Under the pieces are notes generated by a model, which saw only the letters and a list, made by a program, of their open reading frames with translations, had not been told where the DNA came from and did no database searches. A stretch of DNA of 64,000 bases from Granulicella tundricola MP5ACTX9 (GTDB lineage Bacteria; Acidobacteriota; Terriglobia; Terriglobales; Acidobacteriaceae), in the NCBI RefSeq assembly GCF_000178975.2, contig NC_015064.1, positions 2,790,001 to 2,854,000 of the forward strand, written 5' to 3'. Made by a program: the position numbers and the translations under genes. Of this stretch, positions 27,397 to 36,285 are shown piece by piece (position 1 is the stretch's first letter; the number at the start of each line of letters is the position of its first letter).

Positions 27397-28707
27397 TTAT
27401 TTATGGTGCGTGGTGGTCGTGTGGTGAGTTGCAGCGGCCGGAGCCTTCTTCGTCACCACATCAGAGTCGCTCATGGTGATCATCACAGGCGACTGCGTGT
27501 ATGAATCGTACGTTCCCGCCAGGTTGATCTTGCTTCCAACCTCAGGCACCTTGGTCAGCGGAGTCTTCATCTTGAAGTCGAAGTCAGCCGCCTTGCCCTG
27601 CACCGCGTCATCGCTCACCGCAACCTGCACATCATCGGCAGTCGCAGCGATTACCAGCGCATCAGGAATCTGAACCGTCTTGCCCTTGATGGTTGCGAAG
27701 ACCTTCTCCGCATCCTCGGACTTGCCGTTCTTCATGATGAACTCCTTGTCGCTCAGCGCCAGCGAAGCAAGGTCAGGGGTGCTCGCAACGGTCTTCGCCG
27801 CAATGTCTGCGTCGGAAGGAGCAGCCACGATCGTGAAGCCGGAAGGAGGATTCAGGTTAGCCTTGGCTGCAGTCGTGACTGCATCGTAACCATCCGTGCC
27901 GCCGTGGTACTTCTTGTAGCAATAAGCGGCCAGCGGCATCTGCGCCTGAAACTGCGGGGGAGCATAGGAGAACGCGCGCGTTGCGTAGAACGTGCAGTTC
28001 ACCAGGTCCGGAGGAGTGGACTGGTAGTAAGCCTGGCCCAGATAGTACGTGTCCTGCAGAGCCGTACCCGGCTTGGTGGTGTCTTCCGGCTTGCTGGCTG
28101 CGAGCTCAGCCTTGAAGGCCGTGATCGCGGTCGCCGTATCCTTCTTGCTCAACGCGGCGGTGCCGATCACACTCTGGAAGGCCGGAATCGCAGCAGCCTG
28201 CAGCGTCGTAAAGTCTGCATCGGACATGCCGGTCGGCTTGGTCGCGGTCAGACCCTTCTGGGCGTAGGTCACAGCCGCATCCAGCCCAGCCTGACGAGCC
28301 GTCGCATCGGTCTGCGTCTCCGCCGCCTGGCGACGGAACGCAACCTCAATCAGGTCCGCGCGCAGGTTGTTCGGGTCGAGTTGCAGAACCTTATCGGCGG
28401 TCGTGATCGCCTTCGCCGGATCGAACTGGCTGTAGTCCAGCATCAGCCGCTGCAGCACGTCAGCCTTCACCGCGCTGTTCGGGAAGCTGGTCAGATAAGC
28501 CTCAAGCGCCGGGGCCTGCGTCTGCGGAGTCGTCTGCTTGTTGACCGCATCGTCATAGACCGCATACTCCTTGGGGTCCATCTGGACCTGACCCGCAGCC
28601 GGGGCTGCCGCGGCCTGCGCCAGTGCTACACCAAAGTTCGAAACCATGCCCGGAACCAAAAGTGTCGCCGAGACTGCCAGGAGAGATGCAACGCCTGCCT
28701 TGTTCAT
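27397..28707 (-). CDS. secreted TPR-like protein with histidine-rich tail
   Basis: The 436-aa protein, started at MNKAGV with a gaggag ribosome site, has a signal peptide ending near VALAQA. Helical repeats of the tetratricopeptide type follow (about 35-260, e.g. ADVLQRLMLDYSQFDPAKAI). A C-terminal beta domain (about 300-420) contains LAGTYDSYTQSPVMITMSDSDVV. The last residues are ATHHTTTTHHK, a histidine/threonine tail that could bind metal. It would act in the periplasm as a scaffold, by inference. The downstream terminator is at 27351-27380. Confidence 0.75.
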   Translation of the reverse strand: MNKAGVASLLAVSATLLVPGMVSNFGVALAQAAAAPAAGQVQMDPKEYAVYDDAVNKQTTPQTQAPALEAYLTSFPNSAVKADVLQRLMLDYSQFDPAKAITTADKVLQLDPNNLRADLIEVAFRRQAAETQTDATARQAGLDAAVTYAQKGLTATKPTGMSDADFTTLQAAAIPAFQSVIGTAALSKKDTATAITAFKAELAASKPEDTTKPGTALQDTYYLGQAYYQSTPPDLVNCTFYATRAFSYAPPQFQAQMPLAAYCYKKYHGGTDGYDAVTTAAKANLNPPSGFTIVAAPSDADIAAKTVASTPDLASLALSDKEFIMKNGKSEDAEKVFATIKGKTVQIPDALVIAATADDVQVAVSDDAVQGKAADFDFKMKTPLTKVPEVGSKINLAGTYDSYTQSPVMITMSDSDVVTKKAPAAATHHTTTTHHK

Positions 28708-28972
28708 AAAACTCCTCGTAGTGATCATTCTTTGTTCCACCAGCTATGAAAACGCTGTTGTGAGCATATCTGCTTTGTATCCGAATCTGAGCCGCTTGTC
28801 ATGCCCGACGATGAAACGACCCACCCACCGGCTCAAAAAAGTCGAGTCGCCATATCGCGCCGGCCCCTATGGATGATGCGAATTATAAGAAGCCCGTTGC
28901 TCCTCTGCAAGCACAAGTCGCTTTCGGTCAGGAATCAGCCTGCAATCCTGAGAGCACCGGATTTAGCCCCTT

Positions 28973-29008
28973 TTATCCACATGTAGTATTCGCTACGTCT
29001 TATCCACA
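28973..29008 (+). promoter_or_regulatory. pair of consensus DnaA boxes upstream of smc
   Basis: TTATCCACA occurs twice in the same orientation, at 28973-28981 and 29000-29008, matching the DnaA consensus TTATNCACA exactly. They sit 117-152 nt before the smc ATG. The remainder of 28708-29124 shows no gene. Confidence 0.6.
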
Positions 29009-29124
29009 ACCTGTAGCGTCTCCCCTGTTGATTCGCGGCCCCGCACCCCATAAAGTTGTCGTATCCGCAGATGTCGCAGCCGCCTTGTGCGCGCCTCTGC
29101 CGTGATCCCGGAACGAGGCCCAAC

Positions 29125-32100
29125 ATGCTCAAGCTCAAGAAAGTTCAGATCCTCGGCTTCAAATCCTTCTGCGACCGCACTGAAGTGCAGCTCGCCGGTG
29201 AAGGCATCGCGGCCATCGTAGGCCCCAACGGCTGCGGCAAGTCCAACATCTCGGACGCCATCACCTGGGTTCTGGGCGAGCAGTCCGCCAAATCCCTCCG
29301 CGGCATCAAGATGGAGGACGTCATCTTCGCCGGCACGCGCGACCGTAAGCCCACCGGTATGGCGGAGGTCTCGCTCACCCTCGTCGACCCTGAGGTCTAC
29401 GACTCCGCCGACCCCAACGCCCCGCCGGACGTCGTCTACGACGGCAAGACCATCCCCATCACCGACTGGGACGAGACCACCTTCCGCGAAGAACTCGCCG
29501 AAGAGACCGAAGAAGCCGTAGCCGAAGCCCAGCCCGGCACCACCTTTGAGGCCGAAGTCAAAAAGCCCCGCAAGGTAGAAGGTGAAGCCTCGGGAGCAGA
29601 AGCCGCGCCCGAGACCGAAGCCGCCCCCGAGACCGCCGAAGCCGAGCACAGCCTCAACAACAACGTCGTCCTCAAGATCCGCCGCCGCAAGTTCGGCCGC
29701 ACGCCCATCCGCGCCGGCGAGCTCACCATCACCCGCCGCCTCTTCCGCTCCGGCGACTCCGAATACCTGCTCAACGGCAAGATCTGCCGTCTGCGCGATA
29801 TCCAGGACATCTTCATGGGCACCGGCCTCGGCGGCGAGTCCTACGCCATCATCGGCCAGGAGCGCATCGGCCAGCTCCTCAGCTCGAAGCCTCAGGACCG
29901 CCGCTCCATCATCGAGGAAGCCGCCGGCATCACTCGCTTCAAAAACAAGAAGCGCCTCGCCGAGCTGCGCCTCGAATCCGCCAAGCAGAACCTCTCCCGC
30001 GTCAACGACATCTTTGAAGAGGTCACCAAGCAGATGGGTACGCTGAAGCGCCAGGCCGCTAAGGCCGAGCGTTATGGCGAGATCCGCGACGACCTCCGCA
30101 CCCGTCTGCGCGTCGTCCTCGCCAGCCGCATCGCCCAGCTTGACGCGGACCAGACCGCCACCACCGCCCAGATCGCAACGCTAACGACCAGCATCGATTC
30201 GCAGGTCGCATCCACCGAGCAGATGGACGCCGAGCACACCGAAGGCGTGCGGACCGGCTACGCGCTCGACCAGCAGATCCGCGAGCACGCCGCCACCGCC
30301 AACCAGAGCGCCGTCGAGTTGGAGCGCATCTCCGCCCGCACAGCCGCAAACCAGGACCGCGTCGCCGAGCTTACCGCCCGTCTCGAATCCGGTGCACAGG
30401 AGCTTGAAGCCGCACGCGCCCAGCTCGCAGCCCTGGCAGGCGAGCAGGAGCAGCACCGCAGCTTCCTGGACTCCGCCAACGAGGAGGCCGGAGGCTCCCG
30501 CGCCGCCGCCCAGGCCCAGCAGCAGGCCGCCCAGGAGGCCGTCCGAGGCGTCCAGTCCAAGGAGCAGCAGGCTGAAGCCAACCGCCGCGCCACCATGCAG
30601 CTCATGCAGCGCGCCGCACAGATTCGCAACGAGCAGTCGCAGGCTGAAGCCTCCCTCTCCGGCCTCGAACGCGAGTCCGAGCGCCTCGTCTCCGAGTCCG
30701 CCGTAGCTCATGAAGAGCTCGCCGCACTCGGCCTCCAGCGCGGTCAGGTGAAGATGTCGTTTGAGTCCGTCACCGAGCGCCTCAAGCGCCTCGAACTGGA
30801 AATCTCCGAGCTCCGCCTCTCCATCGAAGCCCGCAAGTCCGAGGAGTCCCAGAACAAGCGCCGCGGCGATCAGCTTCGCGGCGAGGTCGCAGGCCTCAAT
30901 GGCCGCCGCAACTCCCTCGAAGGCCTCATCCGCGACCACTCCTACTCCACCGATACCGTCAAGAACATCTTCCGCACCAGCCAGAAGCGAGCCCAGCAGA
31001 CGGGCTCGGAGAACACAGTCCTAGGCACCCTCGCCGACTTCCTCGAAGTCGACGGAGCCTACGAGCAAGTCGTCGACGAGTTCCTCCGCGACGAGCTCAA
31101 CTACATCGTCGTCAAAAACTGGGACGCCGCCGACGAAGGCATCCGCCTCCTCAAATCCGACGTAGCCGGCCGCGCCACCTTCCTCGTCCATCCCACCTCA
31201 GACGTCCACACAACCACCAACCTGGGTGCCCCACGTCCCGATTCTGGGACGTGGGTTGGAGCCGCACCAATCCCCACCGGAGATGGCGTCCGTCCCCTCA
31301 CCGAGCTGGTCAAAGTCCTCAACGGCTTCGGCAAATCCCTCGAGCTCACCCTCCCCAAACTCCGCGACGGCTACGTCACGCCCGACTCCCCCACCGCGCG
31401 CACGCTGTCCCTCCAGCACCCCCACGCCTGGTTCCTCTCCCCCACCGGCGAGACCTTCCGCAACGTCACCGTCACCGGCGGCCGCCCCAGCTCCGGCGGT
31501 CCCCTTGCACTCAAACGCGAACTAAGAGAACTCCAGGAAAAGCTCACCGCCCTCGAGGCCGAGCTCTCCGAGACCGACCTCCGCACCGCCACCCTCCAGC
31601 ACGAACTCGCCGCCGACAACGCCCAGATCGAATCCAAGAATCACGAGCGCCGCGACGCCGAGCGTGAGGCCGCCAACTCCGGTGCAGCCCTCCGCCAGAT
31701 GGAGTCGGAGACCGCACGCATCGAGCGCCGCCTCCAGGACTGGATGCTCGCCACAGACCGCAACCGTGACGCCCGCAACCAGAAGACGGACCTCATCGCC
31801 GCCCGCGAGACCCAGGCCACAGCCCTCGAAGCCGAGCGCGCAGCCCTTGAAGCCGGCCTCGCAGAGATGACCGACCAGGTGGAAGAACTCCGCGCCCAAC
31901 GCGAAGAGCTCCAGCAAGCCGCGTCCGAAGCCGCAGCCGCCTTGGCCGGCCTTGAAGAACGCCGCCGCAACGCCCAGGCAAACTACGAACAGACCACCCG
32001 CCTCTACAACGGCCAGCAGCAGCGCATCGGGCAGCTAGACCAGCAGCTTGCATCGGCAGCGACAGAACGCCTCCGCCGCGAAGAAGAGACCGCCTCCCTC

Positions 32101-33090
32101 GCATCGCAGCACGAGCAGATCGCCGAGACCCGCCTCACCGCTGTCTCCCAGGGCGCACGCCTCACCTCGGAAGCCGCGGAACTCCGCTTAGTCACCACCA
32201 CGCTCGACCAGAAACTCCGCGCTCTCCGCGCCGAAACCGAAGCCTTCCGCGAGCAGCGTGCAGGCCATAGCGCCCGCCTCGCCAAGCTCACCTCGGACCT
32301 CGAGCACATCGAACAAACCTGCTTGAATGACCTTGCAATCCCCGCGTCAGACCTTCGCGCAGACGAGTCCATTGTCCGCATCGAAGGCGACCCCCTCAAC
32401 CAGCTCGAGTCCGAATCCCGCGACCTCAAGAAGCGTCTCGAAGCCATGGGCCCCGTCAACATGATGGCGCTGGAGGAGTACGCGGAAGCCAGCACCCGCC
32501 ACACCTTCCTCGAAACCCAGCGCAAGGATCTCCTCGACTCCATCGAAAACACCCAAGCCTCCATCAAGGAGATCGACGACGTCTCCCGCATCAAGTTCGA
32601 CGAGGCCTACAAGATCATCAACGAGAACTTCTCCGTCACCTTCACCAAGCTCTTCGGCGGCGGCCAGGCCTTCATGCGCCTCACCGACGAGGGCAACTCC
32701 GCGGAATCCGGCATCGAGATCGTAGCCTCCCCCCCGGGCAAAAAGCTCCAGAGCATCCTCCTACTCTCCGGCGGAGAAAAGGCCCTCACCGCGCTCTCGC
32801 TGCTGGTCGGCATCTTCCAGTTCCAGCCCGCGCCCTTCTGCATTCTCGACGAAGTCGACGCCCCTCTGGACGAGACCAACGTAGGCCGTTTCGCACGCAT
32901 GATCGCAGACATGGCCCAGACCACGCAGTTCATCGCCATCACCCACAACAAGCGCACCATGGCCCAGGCCGACGTCATCTACGGCGTCACCATGCAGGAG
33001 CCCGGCGTCAGCAAGATCGTCAGCGTCAACCTCGGCCAGAACAACCGCTCCGGCGCCAGAGAACGAGAGCGCACCAGCCGCGCCGCTTAG
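29125..33090 (+). CDS. smc: chromosome segregation protein SMC
   Basis: SMC is the ATPase of bacterial condensin, compacting and segregating chromosomes with ScpAB. The 1321-aa protein, started at MLKLKKVQIL with an acgagg site, has Walker A GPNGCGKSN (33-41), long coiled coils, a hinge (about 620-790), the signature LLSGGEKAL and Walker B CILDEVDAPLDE. It is longer than the usual 1150-1200. An acidic insert (about 97-179, rich in Glu, Ala and Pro) lies in the N-terminal head, and the palindromic element LGAPRPDSGTWVG (residues 700-712) lies in the hinge. DnaA boxes lie upstream. Confidence 0.96.
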   Translation: MLKLKKVQILGFKSFCDRTEVQLAGEGIAAIVGPNGCGKSNISDAITWVLGEQSAKSLRGIKMEDVIFAGTRDRKPTGMAEVSLTLVDPEVYDSADPNAPPDVVYDGKTIPITDWDETTFREELAEETEEAVAEAQPGTTFEAEVKKPRKVEGEASGAEAAPETEAAPETAEAEHSLNNNVVLKIRRRKFGRTPIRAGELTITRRLFRSGDSEYLLNGKICRLRDIQDIFMGTGLGGESYAIIGQERIGQLLSSKPQDRRSIIEEAAGITRFKNKKRLAELRLESAKQNLSRVNDIFEEVTKQMGTLKRQAAKAERYGEIRDDLRTRLRVVLASRIAQLDADQTATTAQIATLTTSIDSQVASTEQMDAEHTEGVRTGYALDQQIREHAATANQSAVELERISARTAANQDRVAELTARLESGAQELEAARAQLAALAGEQEQHRSFLDSANEEAGGSRAAAQAQQQAAQEAVRGVQSKEQQAEANRRATMQLMQRAAQIRNEQSQAEASLSGLERESERLVSESAVAHEELAALGLQRGQVKMSFESVTERLKRLELEISELRLSIEARKSEESQNKRRGDQLRGEVAGLNGRRNSLEGLIRDHSYSTDTVKNIFRTSQKRAQQTGSENTVLGTLADFLEVDGAYEQVVDEFLRDELNYIVVKNWDAADEGIRLLKSDVAGRATFLVHPTSDVHTTTNLGAPRPDSGTWVGAAPIPTGDGVRPLTELVKVLNGFGKSLELTLPKLRDGYVTPDSPTARTLSLQHPHAWFLSPTGETFRNVTVTGGRPSSGGPLALKRELRELQEKLTALEAELSETDLRTATLQHELAADNAQIESKNHERRDAEREAANSGAALRQMESETARIERRLQDWMLATDRNRDARNQKTDLIAARETQATALEAERAALEAGLAEMTDQVEELRAQREELQQAASEAAAALAGLEERRRNAQANYEQTTRLYNGQQQRIGQLDQQLASAATERLRREEETASLASQHEQIAETRLTAVSQGARLTSEAAELRLVTTTLDQKLRALRAETEAFREQRAGHSARLAKLTSDLEHIEQTCLNDLAIPASDLRADESIVRIEGDPLNQLESESRDLKKRLEAMGPVNMMALEEYAEASTRHTFLETQRKDLLDSIENTQASIKEIDDVSRIKFDEAYKIINENFSVTFTKLFGGGQAFMRLTDEGNSAESGIEIVASPPGKKLQSILLLSGGEKALTALSLLVGIFQFQPAPFCILDEVDAPLDETNVGRFARMIADMAQTTQFIAITHNKRTMAQADVIYGVTMQEPGVSKIVSVNLGQNNRSGARERERTSRAA
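31222..31260. repeat. in-frame palindromic element, copy 2 (in smc)
   Basis: This copy is identical over 39 nt to the lysS copy at 24071-24109, in the same orientation and codon phase. It falls in the SMC hinge, between FLVHPTSDVHTTTN and the next conserved hinge segment. The 10-bp arms are at 31230-31239 and 31246-31255. Confidence 0.9.
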
Positions 33091-33151
33091 TAGCGGAGTA
33101 ATATCATCGACAAATTGCAAAGAGTGGTCGCTTGTCAGAGCGAAGGTGAGA

Positions 33152-34040
33152 ATGCCGAATCGTGGTCAGTCGCTTGAACTCTTCTTCATCGATGGCTCTC
33201 CAGATGGAATGCTCACGGCGGAAATATTCAACTGGACGGGTCACGTCCTAGTCACGCCTCGCATCCGCCTGGCCGAAGCTCTCAAGCGCAAAGAGGCCGG
33301 GTACACCGGCGTCTATATCCTGCTAGGCGATAGTGACGAAAGCAGCCTCGTTATGGCGTACATCGGTGAAAGCGACGACGTTGCTTCTAGAATCCGAAAT
33401 CACGATTCAAAGCGTGATTGGTGGACTCAGGCAATCCTCATTACGAGCACTGCAAACAGTCTGAACAAAGCACATGTGAGGTACGTCGAGTCTCGCCTTG
33501 TCGAAGAAGCTCGAAAATGTAACTAACCCTCCCAGACCTTCGCTTTCAGAAGCAGCGCAAGCCAATATGGAGCAATTCGTTGATTACGTTCTCACCATTC
33601 TTCCGGCAATCCGTGTAGACGGATTTGTAGTCAGAACACGAGCAGAGCCGCGCATTCAGGTCTTGCCGACCACTGTAGCCCCTAAACCTACAGCAAAGTT
33701 TCTGTTTAAACTAGCCAACGGACAGGTAGACGCATCCGCTGAGCTCGAAAACGGCGAATTCGTCATACAAGCTGGTTCAGTAGGTCGAGCCGAATGGATC
33801 GGAGTGAAACACAACTACCAGAATCTATTTGACGAGGTCATTGAGAGTGGAGTCTATGTCTCTGATGGGATGCAACGACGCTTCATCAAATCGTATGCAT
33901 TCAGTAGTCCGAGTGCTGCAGGGGCAGTTCTTAGCGGAAGAGCGACTGCAGGGCCTAAAGCCTGGGTGCTGACTACAAATCCCAAAAAAACTTATAAAGA
34001 ATGGGAAGCGGAGCAACTTTCAATTGCAGATGCTTCATAA
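33152..34040 (+). pseudogene. GIY-YIG/DUF4357 protein split by a frameshift
   Basis: The first part (33152 to the stop at 33526) encodes an N-terminal strand region, then a GIY-YIG nuclease-like domain with GYTGVYILLG, AYIGESDDVASRIRNH and LNKAHVRYVESRLVEEARK. The second part, one base out of frame, continues NPPRPSLSEAAQANMEQFVDYVLTILP and ends in a DUF4357-like domain with GRAEWI and AFSSPSAAGAVLSGRATAGPKAW. In relatives these two domains are one protein. The shift lies near 33515-33530 (cgaaaatgtaac) and could be a mutation or a sequencing error. Codon use is less GC-rich than the neighbours, suggesting transfer. Confidence 0.75.
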
Positions 34041-34238
34041 GTAATGCTTCTGCGAGATCGGTAGTTCACGCCGCCCTGTCGTATCCGTACTATCGCCGCT
34101 CACCCCGCCCCTCCTACTCTCCTCTCACAGACCTAACCCTGGGAGGAAGAGATGGCAACTGGAACGACAGTACAGGACGCCAAGTGGCAGCATCGCAGCT
34201 TTACCCCCAACCCCGCAGCCGGACACTCGAGCACCGCT
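34041..34238 (+). other. gene-poor gap with an orphan ribosome site and ATG at 34152
   Basis: A very good ribosome site (gggaggaagag) precedes an ATG at 34152 whose first codons read MATGTTVQDAKW. The frame soon runs antisense into the SGNH gene and does not look like protein. The opening resembles that of cold-shock proteins (MATGTVKWFNDAKG), so it may be the decayed start of such a gene. This is a weak inference. Confidence 0.25.
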
Positions 34239-35372
34239 TTACTGCGTCAGCGCACAGGCATTCACCGTGGGATGAACCAACTGCGTATTCTGCATCGTCA
34301 CAGACTCCCAGGCAATCTGCTGCAACTGCACAGCCACAGCCGCCGAGATCCCAAGCGTCTGCGCAGCCTTCTCCGTCCCACCAAACGTCCGCACATCCGT
34401 CCCGGTGATCTTCTGAAACAGAACCAGCCCATTCAGGTAAGCCCCGTAGATGCTGGGATGGTGAAATCCCGCATCCGTAGGCTTGCTGGTGGTGGAAGGT
34501 TGGCTCCCCGGCTGGTAGTTGAACGTCAATGAAACGCCCGCAGCGCTTCCACCATAGGGATCGGGGTTCGCAATCCCTTCACTCCACGCGCGCGACCAGG
34601 CATCTCCCGTCGCAGCCACTCCGGCGATGTGCCCATCCTGCGTCGCCGCCGTGAGGTACGCATCATGGTAAGCGTCAGTCAGAGTACCCAGCGCGCTCAG
34701 GTAGGCTGAATCGGAAAACGCGGAGGAAGCAGTGCTGTTCCCATACGCCGTGTCGGCCGGAGCGCCCGTCTCATAGAGGTACACGCTGGCAGACGGAGCC
34801 GCCGCATGGACTCCCTGCTCGATCGTGCCGACCGCACTGCAGAAGGTCGCCGGCTTGCTGATACTGTCACCGGAAAGCGACGGCGGAATCGGCTCGAAGG
34901 TCGCTTCCTGCAGCACAACGGTGTTCCAGACGGATTGCGCGATCACGCTCTGCGCAGCCTGGTAGTTCTTGTTCAGTGAGGTCGCCGAGATCGCCTCGAT
35001 ATGCACGTCGTATGGAATCGCGGCCTCCGCCGCCAGTTCAGCGAAGATCCCCGGAATCCCGCCCCACGGACCGGTCTCGCCAGGCGAGTTTTCCTCCCGC
35101 GCTGTCACTGTGGTGTTGAAGTTCTCATCGACCACCAGCGGGGATGCTGCCGTCGAACCCAACCCTCCGGTCCCCGGCGTGCTGTTGTACGTCCGCACCG
35201 GCGCATAACGGCCATGCGTAAAGCTATCGCCCACAAAGAGAATGTGCTGGGTCGCCACGATGTGCGGTGGAATCGCTGTCCCACCGGAGGAGGAGCAGCC
35301 TGCTAAGAGCGACGTGCAAGCAGACAAGGAAAGCAAAGTCACAAACGGACCCACGACAGAACAACGCGACAT
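34239..35372 (-). CDS. SGNH/GDSL-type hydrolase lipoprotein
   Basis: The 377-aa protein starts at MSRCSVVGPF and has a lipoprotein signal ending in SLLAGC (cysteine about residue 26). It would therefore be lipid-anchored. HILFVGDSFTHGRYAP is the SGNH block I nucleophile region, and GFHHPSIYGAYLNGL near the C-terminus resembles the block V Asp/His-containing HP motif. Substrate is unknown; family members are esterases or carbohydrate deacetylases. A TTG twelve codons upstream is also open. The 3' end overlaps the antisense orphan start at 34152. Confidence 0.75.
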   Translation of the reverse strand: MSRCSVVGPFVTLLSLSACTSLLAGCSSSGGTAIPPHIVATQHILFVGDSFTHGRYAPVRTYNSTPGTGGLGSTAASPLVVDENFNTTVTAREENSPGETGPWGGIPGIFAELAAEAAIPYDVHIEAISATSLNKNYQAAQSVIAQSVWNTVVLQEATFEPIPPSLSGDSISKPATFCSAVGTIEQGVHAAAPSASVYLYETGAPADTAYGNSTASSAFSDSAYLSALGTLTDAYHDAYLTAATQDGHIAGVAATGDAWSRAWSEGIANPDPYGGSAAGVSLTFNYQPGSQPSTTSKPTDAGFHHPSIYGAYLNGLVLFQKITGTDVRTFGGTEKAAQTLGISAAVAVQLQQIAWESVTMQNTQLVHPTVNACALTQ

Positions 35373-35476
35373 TCTCAAAACTAACGACCTCAAAGGCGGA
35401 TTCAGCAACAGTTACAAGGACCCTGCAACCCCTGAATAGTTGTCATAACGTCCTGACCTGCGAAATTGCAAAGCAA

Positions 35477-35524
35477 ACTGGACCCGCGTCCCAGGAGCGG
35501 AAAGCTCCGGGACGCGGGTCCAGT
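35477..35524 (-). terminator. very long hairpin, SDR terminator or palindromic element variant
   Basis: The 16-bp outer stem actggacccgcgtccc/gggacgcgggtccagt is followed by a 1-nt bulge, a 5-bp inner stem ggagc/gctcc and a 5-nt loop. On the minus strand it is followed by tttgctttgc, so it can terminate the SDR gene. Its core (cccgcgtccc) matches the lysS/smc element core (cccacgtccc) with a compensatory A-T to G-C pair change. Confidence 0.75.
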
Positions 35525-35553
35525 CTTCACAACGATAGCCGCAAAGCCCCGCC

Positions 35554-36285
35554 TTAGACCTGCGCCGTACCACCATCGACAAATAACTCAACGCCATTCA
35601 CGAAGCTGGAATCGCTGGACGCCAGGAACAGCGCAACGGTCGCAATCTCCTCCGGCCGTCCCATCTCGCCGCGCGGGATCTGCGACTTGAAGAACGCCTT
35701 CGCCTCATCCCCCAGCGGATCGAGAATCGGTGTGTCGATCGTGCCCGGGCTGAGGATGTTCACGCGAATACGGCGCTCCTTCAACTCCAGCAGCCATGTG
35801 CGCGCAAACGAGCGGATCGCAGCCTTGCTCGCGCTGTATACGCCGAACGTCGGGAAGCCCTTGATGCTCGCAATCGAGCCATTCAGGAAGACCGAGCCGT
35901 CGTCGCTGATCAACGGCAGCGCCTTCTGCACGGTGAACAGCGTTCCCCGCACATTCAGGTCGAAGGTCTTGTCGAAGTGCTCTTCCGTAACCTCTTCCAG
36001 CTTCGCGAACTCGCCGAACCCGGCGCTGGCAAACAGAATGTCGATCTTGCCCTTCTCGCGCTTCACCGTCTCATACAGGCGATCTAGATCAGCCAAGTTG
36101 GATGCATCGCCCTGCACGCCCGTGACGTTCTTGCCGATGATCTTGATCGCCTCATCCAGTTTGTCCTGGCGGCGGCCCGTGATGAACACGTACGCACCCT
36201 CTTCGACAAACAACTTTGCGGTGGCGAGCGCCATCCCGGACGTGGCGGCGGTGATAACGGCTACTTTTCCTTTGAGCTTATCCAT
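35554..36285 (-). CDS. SDR family oxidoreductase with altered cofactor loop
   Basis: The 243-aa Rossmann protein starts at MDKLKGKVAVIT with an aggaa site. The catalytic stretch SIASIKGFPTFGVYSASK (Ser, Tyr-x3-Lys) and the C-terminal SSFVNGVELFVDGG are intact. The dinucleotide loop, normally TGxxxGxG, reads TAATSGMA (residues 12-19), so two of the three glycines are alanine. Close relatives usually read TGGNSGIG there. The GRRQ after strand 2 suggests NADP(H). It could be a low-activity or repurposed enzyme. A long hairpin follows at 35477-35524. Confidence 0.85.
   Translation of the reverse strand: MDKLKGKVAVITAATSGMALATAKLFVEEGAYVFITGRRQDKLDEAIKIIGKNVTGVQGDASNLADLDRLYETVKREKGKIDILFASAGFGEFAKLEEVTEEHFDKTFDLNVRGTLFTVQKALPLISDDGSVFLNGSIASIKGFPTFGVYSASKAAIRSFARTWLLELKERRIRVNILSPGTIDTPILDPLGDEAKAFFKSQIPRGEMGRPEEIATVALFLASSDSSFVNGVELFVDGGTAQV

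Noticed and set aside
28973..29008. Replication origin
   Set aside because: Only two DnaA boxes, no AT-rich unwinding region and no dnaA/dnaN nearby. A regulatory site is more likely.
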